Shown in pieces: positions 27,481 to 39,620 of a DNA stretch of 64,000 bases. Every line of letters begins with the position of its first letter. Within the stretch, counting starts at the first letter, position 1. Below the pieces are notes generated by a model, which was given only the letters and a program-made list of their open reading frames with translations, was not told the DNA's origin and did no database searches. Source of the DNA: Ricinus communis (Eukaryota > Streptophyta > Magnoliopsida > Malpighiales > Euphorbiaceae); assembly GCF_019578655.1 (NCBI RefSeq), contig NC_063261.1, positions 15,924,216-15,988,215 of the forward strand, read 5' to 3'. The position numbers and the translations under genes were made by a program.

Positions 27481-28405
27481 TACGACGGAGCTATGCAGAT
27501 GTTATTGAAAGTTTAAATTATTACTCTTGCTAGTTTCTTTCTTGGCTTAATTCTAAATAAATTCTGAATTATTTTCGAATTTAACATACATTTTTTTATT
27601 CTTTAATACATATATAGAGTTAATTTAGAAATACCGAATGAAATCTTTTTATTTTAAAATTTTAATAATAATATATAAAATTTTAATTTTAATTTTAATT
27701 TTAAAAAATATATCAATCAAATTTATAATAGAATCGTAATTTCTGGCTATTATAAAAAAGAGATTGAATTAGTATTAAAATTTATTGAGTTAGTATCATT
27801 TAAGTAAATAAATAAATAACATAATAATAAATATTTTTATTTTATATTTTATTCATCTTTATTGAAGTTGAAAAGAAAATATAATACTCTAATCTTTCAT
27901 CCACTTTTATCTTCTTTTTTTTCTTCATTGTTAACTGTTGAAAGCATTTCAAGCTTTAATTTGTAGGATTTTAAATATAAATAGTAAAAGAAAGATTGTA
28001 ATGCAGACTTTTTTTTTTTATAGCGGAGGTTCCATCAATAAATTTTAATTGATAATTTTATTGAAAATTTAAATTAAAATAAATATTAAAATATTATTAA
28101 TATTAAAAAATAAAATCACATAAAAAAATAAAAATGAATGCAAAATACAATATTTATTTAGCACTTAATCTTCTTTTCGCATATATTTAATTGTTTGAAT
28201 TTCAATCCTTTAAGTGGCATCTAATTTCTTAAATTTTAAGTTTTTTTAAATGTTCATACAATTGACTCCTAAAAAAGTACAGACTTATACATTTAAAAAG
28301 AAACAAGTAAATCATTATTAAAAAGAATTATAATCTATTATCTAATAATATTTTTTACCTCTATAAATTGAATATATGATAAATGATTTTGAGAAAAGAT
28401 TACTA
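27481..28405. other. AT-rich intergenic sequence
   Basis: No coding signal or recognisable element. Confidence 0.5.
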
Positions 28406-30606
28406 TAGAACCTCTATAAAATAATAATTTTGGGACCATAAAAAATTATAATTTTTTAAAGGTTTTTATTTTATCGATAAATTAATAAAATAATTTAATA
28501 TTTATTATTTTAGACAATAGTTAATATTTTATACATTATTTTTTATTAAATTCATATAAAATTAATGAAGGAATTAAAGAATTTAGAAATGATCTTTGAT
28601 ATTCTATATGCATGATGGATGATGATGCATTGAATCAGAGCTAATTTTGAGAATGATGTGATTTAAAATACAATGCATACATGTAACTACATTAGAATAT
28701 GAAGTGTTTCAAGTGCATAATAAAATATTTATAAATAGAAATATATACTTTAATTTCATATATCAAAATATAAAAATTCATATATATTTTTTCCTCCATA
28801 GCTTCTCATTTGAAAGGTGTAAAAAAATCTACACTAACAGATGAAATGCGAAAAGCATTATGTGAGTACAAAAATGAGTATCCCTTTTCAAGTCAAAAAG
28901 ATTTGCAACAATCGATACAATAAAAGTTTGGTCTCTCCCTCAGCTAAGGAACAATATCAAATACTCTTAAAAGGTCAGCAGAATATTCGTCAAAAGTGAT
29001 AACAAATAGCAATGTTAAAAGGCACAAATTAGCCAAATATTCTGAATTAGAAAAGGTATTGTATGAGTGATTTTTCCAATATCAAGAGAAAGTAAACATA
29101 ACCGGAGAAATGATTCAAACTAAAGTAAAAGAGTTCCTTCAGAAAATATATGGTGATGCGGATTCAGATTTTAACTTCTCAAGTAGTTGGCTAGAGTAGT
29201 TCAAGGCGAGACATGGGATTAAGTCTTATAAAAAATTTGATAAAAGTGGTTCAGTTGTCATGGAGAATATTGAAAATGTTTTACCTAAAATTCAAGCTAA
29301 ATTGGACAAGTTTCATTAGAATGATATTTTATAATATGGATGAAATATAATTATTTATCATTTGTAAGCTGATCATTCACCAGCTACAAAGCAATTAGAA
29401 GGAAGGAAAAAGGCCAAGGAAAGACTTATTGTTACTGTTTGTTGCAATGTGGATTATTCATATAAAGTGCCTCTGTGGATTTTTGGTAAGTTTGCTAATC
29501 CCAGATACTTTAAAAATATAAATATTGGCAATCTTAGTTGTCATTATCGAACCAATAAGAAAGCATGGATTATTGGATTACTTTTTTAAGAATTTGTTCG
29601 TTGGTTTGACTATAGAATGACCGATAAAAAAGTATTATTTATCGTAGACAATTGTCCAGCCCATCCCAAGGTTATCGAAGGCTTGAGAAATGTTAAATTA
29701 TTCTTTTTGCCTCGAAATACAACATCAAAAATTCAACCATATAATGCTAGAATTATTCGAACACTTAAGGTTTATTATCGGCGTTGTTTTTATGCTAGTA
29801 TTTTGGAAGGCTGTGGGATGGGAGCAATAAGTCCTGAAAAAATTATTGTGCTAGATGCTATCAATTTTATTAATGCTACATGGAATATTGATGTGAAGAC
29901 GACAACTATTGCAAATTGTTTCAAACATTGCAAAATTCGATTCGAGGAAGGTATGCCTCTAGAACAAGAAATTGATAACGTTGAAAGAATTCATGGACTT
30001 GAAGATGTTATTTCTAATCTGCACTATAGAAATGCCATGAACATTAAGCAAATTTTAAATTATCCAAGTAAAAATAACGCTTTAATGGAATCACCTACAG
30101 ATGAAGAAATTATTGAAGGAGTAATGGATGTGCCAGCTAATGACGATCAAGATCCAAATGATAGTAATGTTTTACCACATGTTTCTCCAAAAGAGGTTTT
30201 TCATGCAGTGGAGACCTTAAAAAATTACTTGCTTCAATAGCAGAAAAATATACCAGATGTGGTCTACGCTTTGTAAAAGGTTAAAGATGAAATTGAATTT
30301 AGTTCACTTGCAAAAAAGAAATAATTGACTATAAATATATATTTTAAGAAGGAATAAAATTTTGAAAATAGAAGTTATCTAGAACGTGTTTTATTTTATA
30401 AATTTACACAATATATATAAATTTTCATATGTATTTAATGAATTATCATTTTATATTTTTAATTGACCTTAAGAAATTTTTTAAAAATTATTATCTTATA
30501 AATTTAGCGTAATTATTATTTTATCCATTGACCCAAATCGGGATCGAAAAAGATTATTATTCAGTCGAAATTATTAATTTATCGAATATTAATTTATAGA
30601 GTTCTA
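28406..30606 (+). mobile_element. Pogo/Tigger-type (Lemi1/Emigrant-like) DNA transposon, decayed
   Basis: The left end reads TAGAACCTCTATAAAATAAT followed by AATTTTGGGACC; the right end, reverse complemented, reads TAGAACTCTATAAATTAATA. These are typical terminal inverted repeats of plant pogo-like elements (Emigrant, Lemi1), which have CCTCTATAAATTAATA-type ends and insert at TA. The 2.2 kb between them encodes a broken CENP-B/DDE transposase on the plus strand. Exact ends are uncertain by a few bases. Confidence 0.8.
28801..30325 (+). pseudogene. Pogo-like transposase (CENP-B-type HTH and DDE domain), inactivated
   Basis: The N-terminal HTH region reads KSTLTDEMRKALCEYKNE..FSSQKDLQQ, followed by a TISNTLKRSAEY motif, a CENP-B-like second HTH (SSSWLE.FKARHGIKSYK) and a DDE_1 domain. 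Numerous in-frame stops occur (for example 28921, 29587), and there are frameshifts around 29330-29365 near the first catalytic Asp (NMDE). The longest open stretch is 29617-30240 (207 codons), with the second Asp in IVDNCPAHP (29647-29649). At the expected third acidic site, in TTSKIQPYNARII, the codon at 29743-29745 is AAT (Asn) instead of Asp. The upstream ATG is missing. The frame also has stops at 30241 and beyond, but homology runs to about 30325. Confidence 0.85.
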
Positions 30607-33364
30607 CTTCCATAATTTACCTGCATAATTAGGCATTGGATATTGATATCTCAATATCCCCCTCGATTGTCTTCTAGGCATTCCACTAAAAAAAAAATAA
30701 TCTTAGAAAACCATTTAAGTTATAATATGATTTGACCTATATAATAAGGCTATACCAAAAATAATACTTTCTTTGTGTTGATTTATTTTCATTGGTAAAA
30801 GTATACCTTACTCATTATGCTTTTAAATAAAAATAAGATAAATCTTGTAATTTGCATTTTATTTTATGCTCTATAAGAGTATGATTGTCTTTATTTATTA
30901 ATATTATATTAACTTTAGAAAATACACAATTATTTAAATTCTTACTAATTTATTAAATTTATGACTTCCACTTTATGGACATACTAAATCAATAGTAGAT
31001 TTAACAGATAATTCAGTCTTTTCAAGGTCATTAGCAGCAACTCTATAAGCAAATAAGATCAATTTGTCTTCGTGACCTAACTAAACATGTGTCAATTATT
31101 GGTCAAGAAATAAGTAGATGAGCATGTTTTGCTTTTAAGGGAAACAACTTCGAAATATATTCCTTCAAATTTAAGTTGACATCTATGAGCTATGCAAATT
31201 CCTTCATTGTCTTACCACTAATGCTTTCTTGTACTTTTGTTCTTCTAGTCTGGTAATTTTTTCAGTATATATATATGTAAATTTAATTTTTTAAGAATTT
31301 TAACACAACTGTGTATCTAAATTTTAAAAATTTTAGTTAAGTTAGAAGAGACGTTTACCGTCTCATTTAGAGGCTCATGAGTTTCTAATTTTTTAATCGT
31401 TACATTATTATTGTAAGGGTGATTATGAACTCTTGATAATTTTTGGCCCTGCTGGCGGTTTCTCTTTGTGGCCATTTTTAGCCCATTGATGCTCTTCTCA
31501 GTCATATAGCCATGCCTTAACCTATATTTACTAGTTCCTCCTTGCTCTTTTCTGGCCATGCTTAAACGTCTCTTGCCTTTACTGCCCTAATAAGTTGCAA
31601 ACTCTTCTTTCAAGTCTGGAGTGGGCTTCATGGGTATATTGTAGTTTTTTAATTCCTCGGACATGCAGTCTAATTGTTAAGATCATTCCAAATTCTTTGT
31701 CCAGGTTCTTTGGGCATGTGTTGTCTAAGGGATAATTTCAAATGCTCCCTAGGTTCAACATAATCTGCAAATTACATCCTCTAGTTTTAAAAAATATACA
31801 CTTTCATCCTTCCTTTTTATATATCGTTTGTCATAATAATCTTTTTATTAATAGTCTGTTAGTTTGTCAAAGTATTGAGGTGTTATATTTTACTAACTTA
31901 GAAAGATAATTTTTTTATCTTTATGTGAGTTTATATTAAATTAAAATTTATTTTAAAATAAAATAAAGATATTTTCATTTAAATTAAAAAATATATAACA
32001 CTTAATTTTCTTTCATCTAAAAAAATAACAATTCATATTTAAAAAAAAATAATAAAAATACAGAATTGAACAAACTCTATAACCCTTTTCAGTAATCTTA
32101 CACAATACTAACATCTAGTTAATACGAAAAATGTGAATACATATTATTAAAAAAATAAAAAATATAAGTAGAGGTTATGCTAAATTGCAGGAGGTGTTTA
32201 TAAATTTTCCCATTGTCTTAGCCTAATAACTACTTATTGGACTAACTTTATGGCCACTAGGATGGTCTACTGATGCTTAGCCCAAACCATAAATTTGATT
32301 TATGAAAAGAAAATGTTTAAATGCTTAATTTCATCATAGAAATTCTTTTTTATTTAAAATATTCATAAAGTAATAACTATGTAATTTGAGATTAATTTCA
32401 AATTTTTTATGTTAGCACCAATCTCAAAGCTGAATGAAATCAAAGCCAATGGAAAAGACTCAATGAATAATTCTATAGAAGGCATAAATACCTTAAATAC
32501 TATTTCTCTCATGTTTGAATCAATCGGTGAAAGCATTTTAATCATTAGATTACCATTCTATATAGTGACCATGCAAATTATTCATATTAATTAATGAAAA
32601 AGAAAATGTTTAATTGCAAGATTCACATGAATATGGAAGATGAATACACAAGAATAATTAGGTGAAGAACCAAATAATCCAATCTCATTAAAATAGTATC
32701 AATGACCTTTAAAAGGACTCCAATTAGTATATAATAAGGCGAAAAAAGAAAAGAAAAAGAAAAGGTAGACTCCAATTTTAATTAGTAAATTGTGATAATT
32801 CAAAAACAAAAGTAGAGATGTAACATCAGAATTCACAATAGAATGACAGGGCATCGAACCAGTCTTTCTTTTATTCCTCACCCACCAACTTTTTTGGGAA
32901 TCTTCTGTTTGGACTGCATGCCCTGCAGGTTTCGTTTTATTTTATTCAAACCCTTGAATCATTCAATATTGTCATTCACAATTTGAAAGTTTATTTTATG
33001 CACATAACCTCATATGCATGCTTCCTTTTCAGTCGTTGAATCGAGCGACTGAGCATTCATTCAATGCTGCCCACTTGATCTGACGGTTGATACTCTCGTG
33101 CGCACATAAAAAAACATGATACTTCACCCAGAAAAAGAAATCCAAAGTTTGACCTAGTTGAGTTGATTGACTCAGTTCTTAACCTCTGCAACTTTGCTCA
33201 ACCTTGGCATTAATTTTTTTTTCTAGCCCCCTGGCACAGTATTATTGGGTGAATAACATATAAAAAATATATATCTAATTTAAATATAAAAATATTTAAA
33301 ATATATATCACTCGTTTAACAATTTAGTATAGCATATCAAAAGCAGTTAAAGAATTGGATTTAG
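30607..33364. other. Intergenic region, no gene identified
   Basis: Mostly AT-rich. 31000-31250 and 31350-31740 have a more mixed composition (for example TTTTTGGCCCTGCTGGCGG near 31440) that could be decayed coding sequence; an open frame at 31317-31559 (minus, 80 codons) matches no family I know. 32400-32545 has open frames on both strands but no motif. The right end is the kinase 3' flank. Confidence 0.45.
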
Positions 33365-34468
33365 TTACTTGATTGTAATATCGGCCAGTATTTCCCTTAA
33401 TAAAATCTTCCCTTTTGAAATATCACTGTAATCTCCACCTTTCTGGACATGGAATTTTCTAGCCAATTTTCTTTGCCTTCTAATTGCCATAAGACTCCTT
33501 ATGAGGCCAATCCAGCTGCTGGTTGGTGCTACTCTTACCCTTTCAACCAAGCAACTATTGTTCATTCCCATGGCCATAACAATATCACCGATTGATGGGC
33601 GATTTTCTTCATTGGAAGATACACAACGTGCAGCCACATATAGCAAATGCCTAATCGTGCCCTCAATAAATGGTGGTGGCAACCCAATTCTTGTATCACA
33701 AATTTCCATTAGCCCCTCCTTCAGAATTAGTGGCACTGCCCATTCTACTACTGAAGTCGGTGACCTATTCACATCAATAGCTTTTCTACCACTAATGATC
33801 TCTAACAAAACTACTCCATAACTGAAAACATCATTTTTAGTACTTAATTTACTAGGGATAGTATAGCTAGGGTCCATGTACCCTATCGTGCCAGCGGGTT
33901 GACTCGCTTGATGACTCGATGTTGATGAGTCGACTCGTGACACGGCGAGTCCGTAGTCTGCTAACTTGGCGTTCCAGTTTGAGTCGAACAACACATTAGC
34001 AGACTTGATATCTCTGTGAATAACCAAAGGCTTGCCTTCGTGAAGGAACTGTATTGCCTTGGCTATTTGGAGAGCAATTTCTACACGTTTAGGCCAAGAA
34101 GGTGGTGCTTTAGCTGCATGCAACAGGTCCTGAAGAGAACCATTAGGCATAAACTCCATGACAAGAAGCTTGCTCATGATCATCATCTTCTCCTTTTCAT
34201 TTTCCTTGCTACTACTTGTTCCGAGAAAGCTGATGATGTATGGACTCGGACGTAGTGATGATAACACAGATATTTCATTCTCAAGCTTCTTGGAATTGTC
34301 GTTGAAAACATGATCAATACCAATGGATGATTTCTTGATTGCAAGAATCTTGTTTTCCTGAACCAGTACGCCTTTATACACTGATCCATGACTACCTTTC
34401 CCTACAAGGCTTGAAGGGGAGAAGCTTTCAGTTGCTTTTACAAGTTCTTGATAGTCAAACTCTGCCAT
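33365..34468 (-). CDS. Receptor-like cytoplasmic Ser/Thr kinase, intronless (367 aa)
   Basis: A single uninterrupted frame. The kinase domain spans about residues 5-305: glycine-rich loop GKGSHG (23-28), catalytic Lys in AIKK (45), a probable alpha-C Glu (65), catalytic HRDIKSANVL (151-160; RD type), DYG (171-173) in place of the usual DFG, the activation-segment end GTIGYMDPSY (193-202) and DVFSYGVVLLE (213-223). There is no signal peptide or membrane segment, so it is an RLCK-type protein. It begins directly with FDYQELVKATESFSP, as in plant kinases that lost the ectodomain. It resembles the small plant group of intronless CRINKLY4-related-like kinases such as Arabidopsis At3g51990/At5g23170; this comparison is from memory. 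The basic C-terminal tail (about 320-345) might contact membranes or nucleic acid. Its signalling partner cannot be deduced. Confidence 0.9.
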   Translation of the reverse strand: MAEFDYQELVKATESFSPSSLVGKGSHGSVYKGVLVQENKILAIKKSSIGIDHVFNDNSKKLENEISVLSSLRPSPYIISFLGTSSSKENEKEKMMIMSKLLVMEFMPNGSLQDLLHAAKAPPSWPKRVEIALQIAKAIQFLHEGKPLVIHRDIKSANVLFDSNWNAKLADYGLAVSRVDSSTSSHQASQPAGTIGYMDPSYTIPSKLSTKNDVFSYGVVLLEIISGRKAIDVNRSPTSVVEWAVPLILKEGLMEICDTRIGLPPPFIEGTIRHLLYVAARCVSSNEENRPSIGDIVMAMGMNNSCLVERVRVAPTSSWIGLIRSLMAIRRQRKLARKFHVQKGGDYSDISKGKILLREILADITIK

Positions 34469-35649
34469 TTTTTCCTTTTCTTTTCTTGTTCTTTTCTTAT
34501 TGTTGTTTGGGTAGAGAGAAAGTGAGTGGGGTAGTAAGGTACAGAAAGAAAGAAAGTGAGGACAGACTGGTTCTGGTTGGTTGGTTATGTTATGGGTTGT
34601 TTGTTTGGAGGGAAAGTGGAATTTTCTTGGGCATGAAATGTAAAGGAAAAAAGAAATGTATAGATTTTAGGGTGGCAGAGAATAAAGGAGCTTTGGGTTT
34701 GGGCAGAAGCATGAAAAGATGCAAATTATAATGAAAGAATTATTGAAGAAAGGAAAAGGTCACAACTTATAATAAAAATAATTAAAATCATAAATAAATA
34801 AATAAATAAAAGGAAAGAAGGAAAAGGTGATGAATTTAGAATGAAAGAGTTGGAGAAAAGCAAAGAGTGTCCTAGTTAAAAGGAAATACTTCTGACGATG
34901 GATAAGACTTAGCTGTCTTTTTGGGTCCCTCACCACTTTTTCTCCTTCATGTTTTCATTACTTAACATGCTATAATTGAAATCTTAATTAACCAATTGTG
35001 TCTATAATTACTAACTCTTTTCTTTTTGTTAATGTGACTAGATTGTGAGTTTACTACTATTACTAAGTTGAAGTATATGGTAATGTAATTTGGAGTTTAA
35101 CAGGGTACCTAAGAAAACAAAGTATGATGGTTAATTCATGAAATAGAAATAAAATTATGAACAGTATACTCTGTTGCAAGTCTCAAGAGATATGGAAGGG
35201 TTAGGACCAATAAGGGTATAAGAATCATAATCATATCTAAAAGATGATAAATTTAAGGAGAAACAGCTTTTTATTTGTCTATTTATTCTAAGGAAAAAAA
35301 AAAAGGTAACATGTATGCATTCTAACTGTATACCTATAGGCCATATCAGTTGATAAATGACATATTTTTTTATCAATAATAAATAATTAATGCTCTATTT
35401 ATCTTTCGGAAAATATTTGTTAAGAAAATATTTCTCAGTTTTTTCTATGTTTGAAATGGTTAAAAAATAAATTAAGAAAAAAAATTCTATTAACGAAAAG
35501 AAAAATCTTACGTCTTTAAATTGAAATGACTTGTCATTTTAGAAATAGAAAGATATTCTTCACAAGATATTTTTACGGAAAATTATTTTGTCGAAATATT
35601 CTCTAAAAATAAATTATTTTTTATGAAACAAATAGAGTTTAAGCAGAGT

Positions 35650-35692
<43 letters not shown>

Positions 35693-35848
35693 ATTATAGT
35701 ATATACACACCTAAAATAGATCATTCTTAATTTTTATTTCCTCAAATTGAAAAGAATAATGAAGTCAAATTTGAGAAAGACAAAAAAAGGGGTAAAAAGC
35801 CCTTCTTATTATGTCTTCTCCTCTTATTTGTAGAAAGATAAGATTGAA
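34469..35848. other. Kinase 5' flank and AT-rich intergenic sequence
   Basis: A CT-rich leader (minus strand GA-rich on plus, 34500-34560) directly precedes the kinase ATG, as in many plant 5' UTRs. Open frames in 34339-34731 are antisense or leader shadows. Beyond 34740 the sequence is AT-rich without genes. Confidence 0.5.
35653..35691. repeat. AT dinucleotide microsatellite
   Basis: About 19 AT units without interruption. Confidence 0.95.
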
Positions 35849-36124
35849 TTAAAAAAAAAAAAAAAAGAAGCAGAATACAAATATTGAGAAAAAGGAGAGA
35901 CCCCAAGGAGCTAGATTATGAGGAGAAGGTAGGACATTGTCTTCTCTTCTAACAAAATGAAAGGAGAAGTTACTAAGATAAAGCTTTAGATTTTCAATAT
36001 CTTGAACAATAGCTGCAGAAGCCACCGGCCGATTAGAGGCCGTATTGATAATAGATTGGCCGGCGTCTTTTCTGAAGTTGACTTCCTTCCAATTCTTTGA
36101 GATAGCCCAGGAAAACTCTATCAT
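35849..36124 (-). pseudogene. RNase H-like (RVT_3 type) retroelement fragment
   Basis: The minus strand encodes MIEFSWAISKNWKEVNF, GQSIINTASNRP, IVQDIENLKLYLSNFSFHF and VRREDN. This pattern (WKEV.F...SIINA...DI..L...F.F..VRRE.N..AH.LA) is that of the plant LINE-associated RNase H domain. The equivalent of the final AH.LA motif is present as PHNLAPWGLSFF. The domain starts in the middle, so the first catalytic Asp region is missing or altered (KDAGQ where DC.. is usual). It is probably a piece of a LINE or of a related plant RNase H pseudogene. No other retrotransposon part is seen beside it. Confidence 0.55.
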
Positions 36125-36678
36125 ACGTCTGATTATTTATTGCAAGTTTTCAATCGATTTTGCTAGTGATAAGACCCCAATATATAAGATGCACAGAGGT
36201 GATTTGGGTAGAAGCTATTTCTTTTCTTTACCTTTAATTGACGGTAGACATGTTTAAAGTTTGGACTAGGTGTGGTCGAAATTAAATTTTTGAAGTTTAG
36301 TTTCGAGTTTGGTTTTGTTATATAAATTTGAAATTTTAATTAAGCTTATTTATCATAAAAAAAATACAGTAAATTTTATTTTATAACTTTCAAGTTGGGT
36401 TAGATTTTAGCAAACCTTAAAGAAATAACAATTACAAGTTCATTTAAAAAATAAACTGACTTTTTCGAGTTCAGACTTGAACAGACTTAAAGTAGAAAAA
36501 TACATGTTTAAATTTGAAAATTTTTAAATGAGCCAAGAGAGCATCCAAACGGTCTACCTGATGAATATGCTATATAAATCTAAACCCAAAATAAACCTAA
36601 CTAAATACATATAACTCCACATCCTTTGATTGTCCTACACAATATAATAACCAACTATTCCCATCATTCACTTTTTTC

Positions 36679-36686
36679 TATAAATA
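36679..36686 (+). promoter_or_regulatory. TATA-box-like site without an obvious gene
   Basis: TATAAATACCCC in a less AT-rich context; the 66-codon frame spanning it is not a credible protein. It could drive a non-coding RNA. No known microRNA sequence was recognised downstream. Confidence 0.25.
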
Positions 36687-37364
36687 CCCCTTTTAATGTG
36701 AAGAACAAAAGGAAAATTAATCTATTAATTGAAATACTAAGCTATTGTTTGCTATATAACTCTCCCACCTCACCAATTACTTCAAGCTATCCTTCATGCT
36801 ACCATAGCTCTACTATACCACCCACTTAAGAAATTAGTTCACATTTCTTCAAGAGCCTATTGCCAGCATATACTTGGTCCTATATGTTAATTTCTAGCAT
36901 CCGATCCACTTTATAAAGCATTAGGCTAAAAGGTTGCTCTTTATCTCATCATAAATACTCGAAGAAGCTTACACATTTACTGACTTATATATTTTATCTT
37001 ATCCCTTTTTATTCCTTGATATTTCTCCATCCAAACATATAAATAATTTTAAATTTAATTTTGATTAATTATTAGAAGATTAATTTTCATTACTAATCAT
37101 TATTATGAATAGACGAAAGCATGAAAGTATGTATTTAGAATCATTTACAGAGATAATATTCAAAGCATAAATAAAGCTTTTCTGACACTTGCCAATTAAA
37201 AAAAAATTATCATAAAAATAATACCTCTTTTCTCTTAATCACTCCAAACCTAGTTGATTTGATATCACTTTTCTTTTTCAAATATCTTTTGGATCAAATC
37301 TAGTTGATTTGGTTTTTGTTTATGTTTAATGTTAGGTTAAGATCTATTAAGAAATTCATTTAAT

Positions 37365-37595
37365 TAAAAAAAAATAAGTGAAAAAGTAAAATGAAAATAA
37401 TAAAGTTGAAAAAGATATTTTGGTATTATGAAATATATAAATAAACTAATATGAGATTTATTTAGAAATTCTACCTATTTTATTAAAATTTAGTTTAGTT
37501 ATGACCAATTACAAAATTTATGTACTTTGAATGATATAATCAAAATTGTGTGGAATTAAATTCTATAATTTTTATGAATTTCAACCAAATACAAC
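37365..37595 (+). repeat. Dispersed MITE-like AT-rich repeat, copy 2
   Basis: Aligns with 14335-14590: AAAGTTGAAAAAGATATTTT, GAAATTCTACCTATTTTATT, AATTTAGTTTAGTTATGACC and an end in ATGAATTTCAACCAAATAC. The right-hand TTTCAACCAAA-type end recurs near 60440. Confidence 0.6.
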
Positions 37596-38848
37596 ATTAA
37601 TTTGCTTTGTTACGAATAATCACAAATCTATATTGTTTACTATTTAAAGTTTTATTCTATGTTTTAGTTTTATTAATTTTGTTTTGATAGGGATTGTGAT
37701 TCTTCCTTTTATACAGGTGATTCAAATTTTGTTTGGAATAAATTTGTTCTTTCTCTACAAAAGTAATAAATTGATAATCAGACTATCATGTTTATACAAA
37801 AGATCCGATAAAATAAATTTGTAGCTTAGTATAGTTATTGAGCATAGCATTGTGCCTCACCTAGAGAAACGGTTCAATAAGGGTAAAAAGTGAACATTAT
37901 GGCAAGAATAAGATACCTAGAGATGGAGTGACTCTTTGCGGGCTTCTAAAATAATAGTCTTTAGAATTATTTTTTATTTAGTTTAAAGAGATTTCAGATT
38001 AAGAGACCTTCTCAAAAGTTCTCTAACCAACTAAACAGATAAAATCATAAGGTTTGAAGAATCAAATCAACAATTTCTTACATGACCTAAATTTAGATCT
38101 TTATAGCATACTTCCCAGTAAGTTTGGATATATAACTACTCTATCAATATATTTGATAAATGTGAGAGAATATCTTTTTTTATAAAAAAAGTTATATAAA
38201 TTTATTAATTATACTTAATTTATGTATTTATTAACTTTAAAAATTTCATTTTTAAAAAAAAAATTCAATCATACAATTTCTTTTAACGTAATTTTAAATT
38301 ATATATATTCATTTATTTTTGTAATAAGTGAATTATCACATATTTGACAAATTTAAAAAGATGACTACTATCCTCTATTCTGTATCATCTTCTACCAGTG
38401 AATTGTTAGTCAATCAAAATATTACTTTCTCATGTATTCAACTGAAAATGATTTATAGAGTATAAGAAAAATAGCATTAATAGTGTTTTGAGTATTTTCT
38501 TTTTTAATTTATTATATGAATTTTGAAAAGTTTGTTCAAAGAAGTGCGGATTTGCCTTCAACAAAGCATGATTAGACATGAGTAGGTCCCATTTTCACTT
38601 AGGTGGCTTGCCACGTCAGATATAAAAAAATGAAATATCTAAAATAACCTCAAATAAATATCTAAAAGTACTAACACATTTTTAATCATACATCAAACTG
38701 TGACTATCATTTTTGCCATCACCACTATTAATATCATTACCCAAATCAAATATAAGAACAGTCTGCAAACAAAATTGAAATTTTCAATGAAAAATCTTAA
38801 GATTACTGCCCAAAACAACAAATCATTTCATCTAAAAGAAAAAAGAAT

Positions 38849-39620
38849 GTAATTATTGTTTGCCCCCTATAATTCTTTTATATTACACTATTTACCCCTT
38901 AACATTTAAAAATTACATTTTTTTCATATTTCTATTTTGTAATTTAATACTAAAAACCTCTTTCGTCAGAATATCTGTAAAACAATCGTTAACTAAATTT
39001 GGTTCTAAACTATTTACCTCTAACATACAAATTGTCCATTATAGTTTATTTATTACACTAGAGCTCCCTTATCTAATTTCCATAAAAAATCGAGTTTAAT
39101 GTTTATAGAAAAATAATTAACTACTATTCTTTTACTTATCTTATTTCTAGCATACTTGAATCCTAGTAAAATTTTAATATTATAAAAGTACTTATATTAA
39201 TATTGAAAATTACTATAATTTACTCTAAAATATAAAAATAAAATAGATATTATCCTTATTATGTCCTGCCTGGACTGGTGATTCAACTCTTTCAGATTTT
39301 ATTACACTAGAATTCTAACTTTGATAAGAAGTTTAAAAATTGTGTTATATTTTATTATCAATTTAGTACTTTAATTGCATTGACTTTTAAAATGTAAGGG
39401 ATTTTAGTATAATAAATAAAATATATGAGGTAATTTATATATTACACCAAATATTAAGGACATATAGTATAAAATTAAACTTAGTTAATGTTTATTTAAT
39501 TGAAGATGAAACTGATTTTTAATACAAATTTATAAAATATAAGAATGAAAAAAATATAAATTTTAAATGTTAAGGATAAGTGTGATATGGAGAAACACAT
39601 GGGTATATAGTAATTACTCA
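38849..39620. mobile_element. MITE-like element with long terminal inverted repeats
   Basis: The left arm (38849-38980: GTAATTATTGTTTGCCCC, CCTTAACATTTAAAAATTAC, TAATTTAATACTAAAAA) is complementary to the right arm (about 39495-39620: TTTTTAATACAAATTT, AAATTTTAAATGTTAAGG, TAGTAATTAC). The arms are about 125 bp with many mismatches. There is no transposase. Long imperfect TIRs suggest a Mutator-like or foldback MITE; no convincing target duplication was found. A related piece lies at 60790-61210. Confidence 0.55.

Larger units (their letters stand above)
36125..38846. other. Intergenic region with a promoter-like site and a MITE copy
   Basis: A good plant TATA box (TATAAATA, 36679-36686) is followed by a C-rich stretch with no long frame (36690-36990), which might be a non-coding transcript or a dead gene start. 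The dispersed repeat copy at 37365-37595 is listed separately. The rest is AT-rich without coding signal. Confidence 0.4.

Noticed and set aside
32363..32594. Open frames on both strands at the same place
   Set aside because: Symmetric AT-rich composition; a brief resemblance to a membrane transporter segment did not hold at conserved positions.
33501..34731. Plus-strand frames across the kinase gene
   Set aside because: Antisense shadows of the 367-codon kinase and its leader.
36850..36945. Possible microRNA precursor
   Set aside because: Complementarity between the candidate arms is patchy and no known plant microRNA sequence is recognised.
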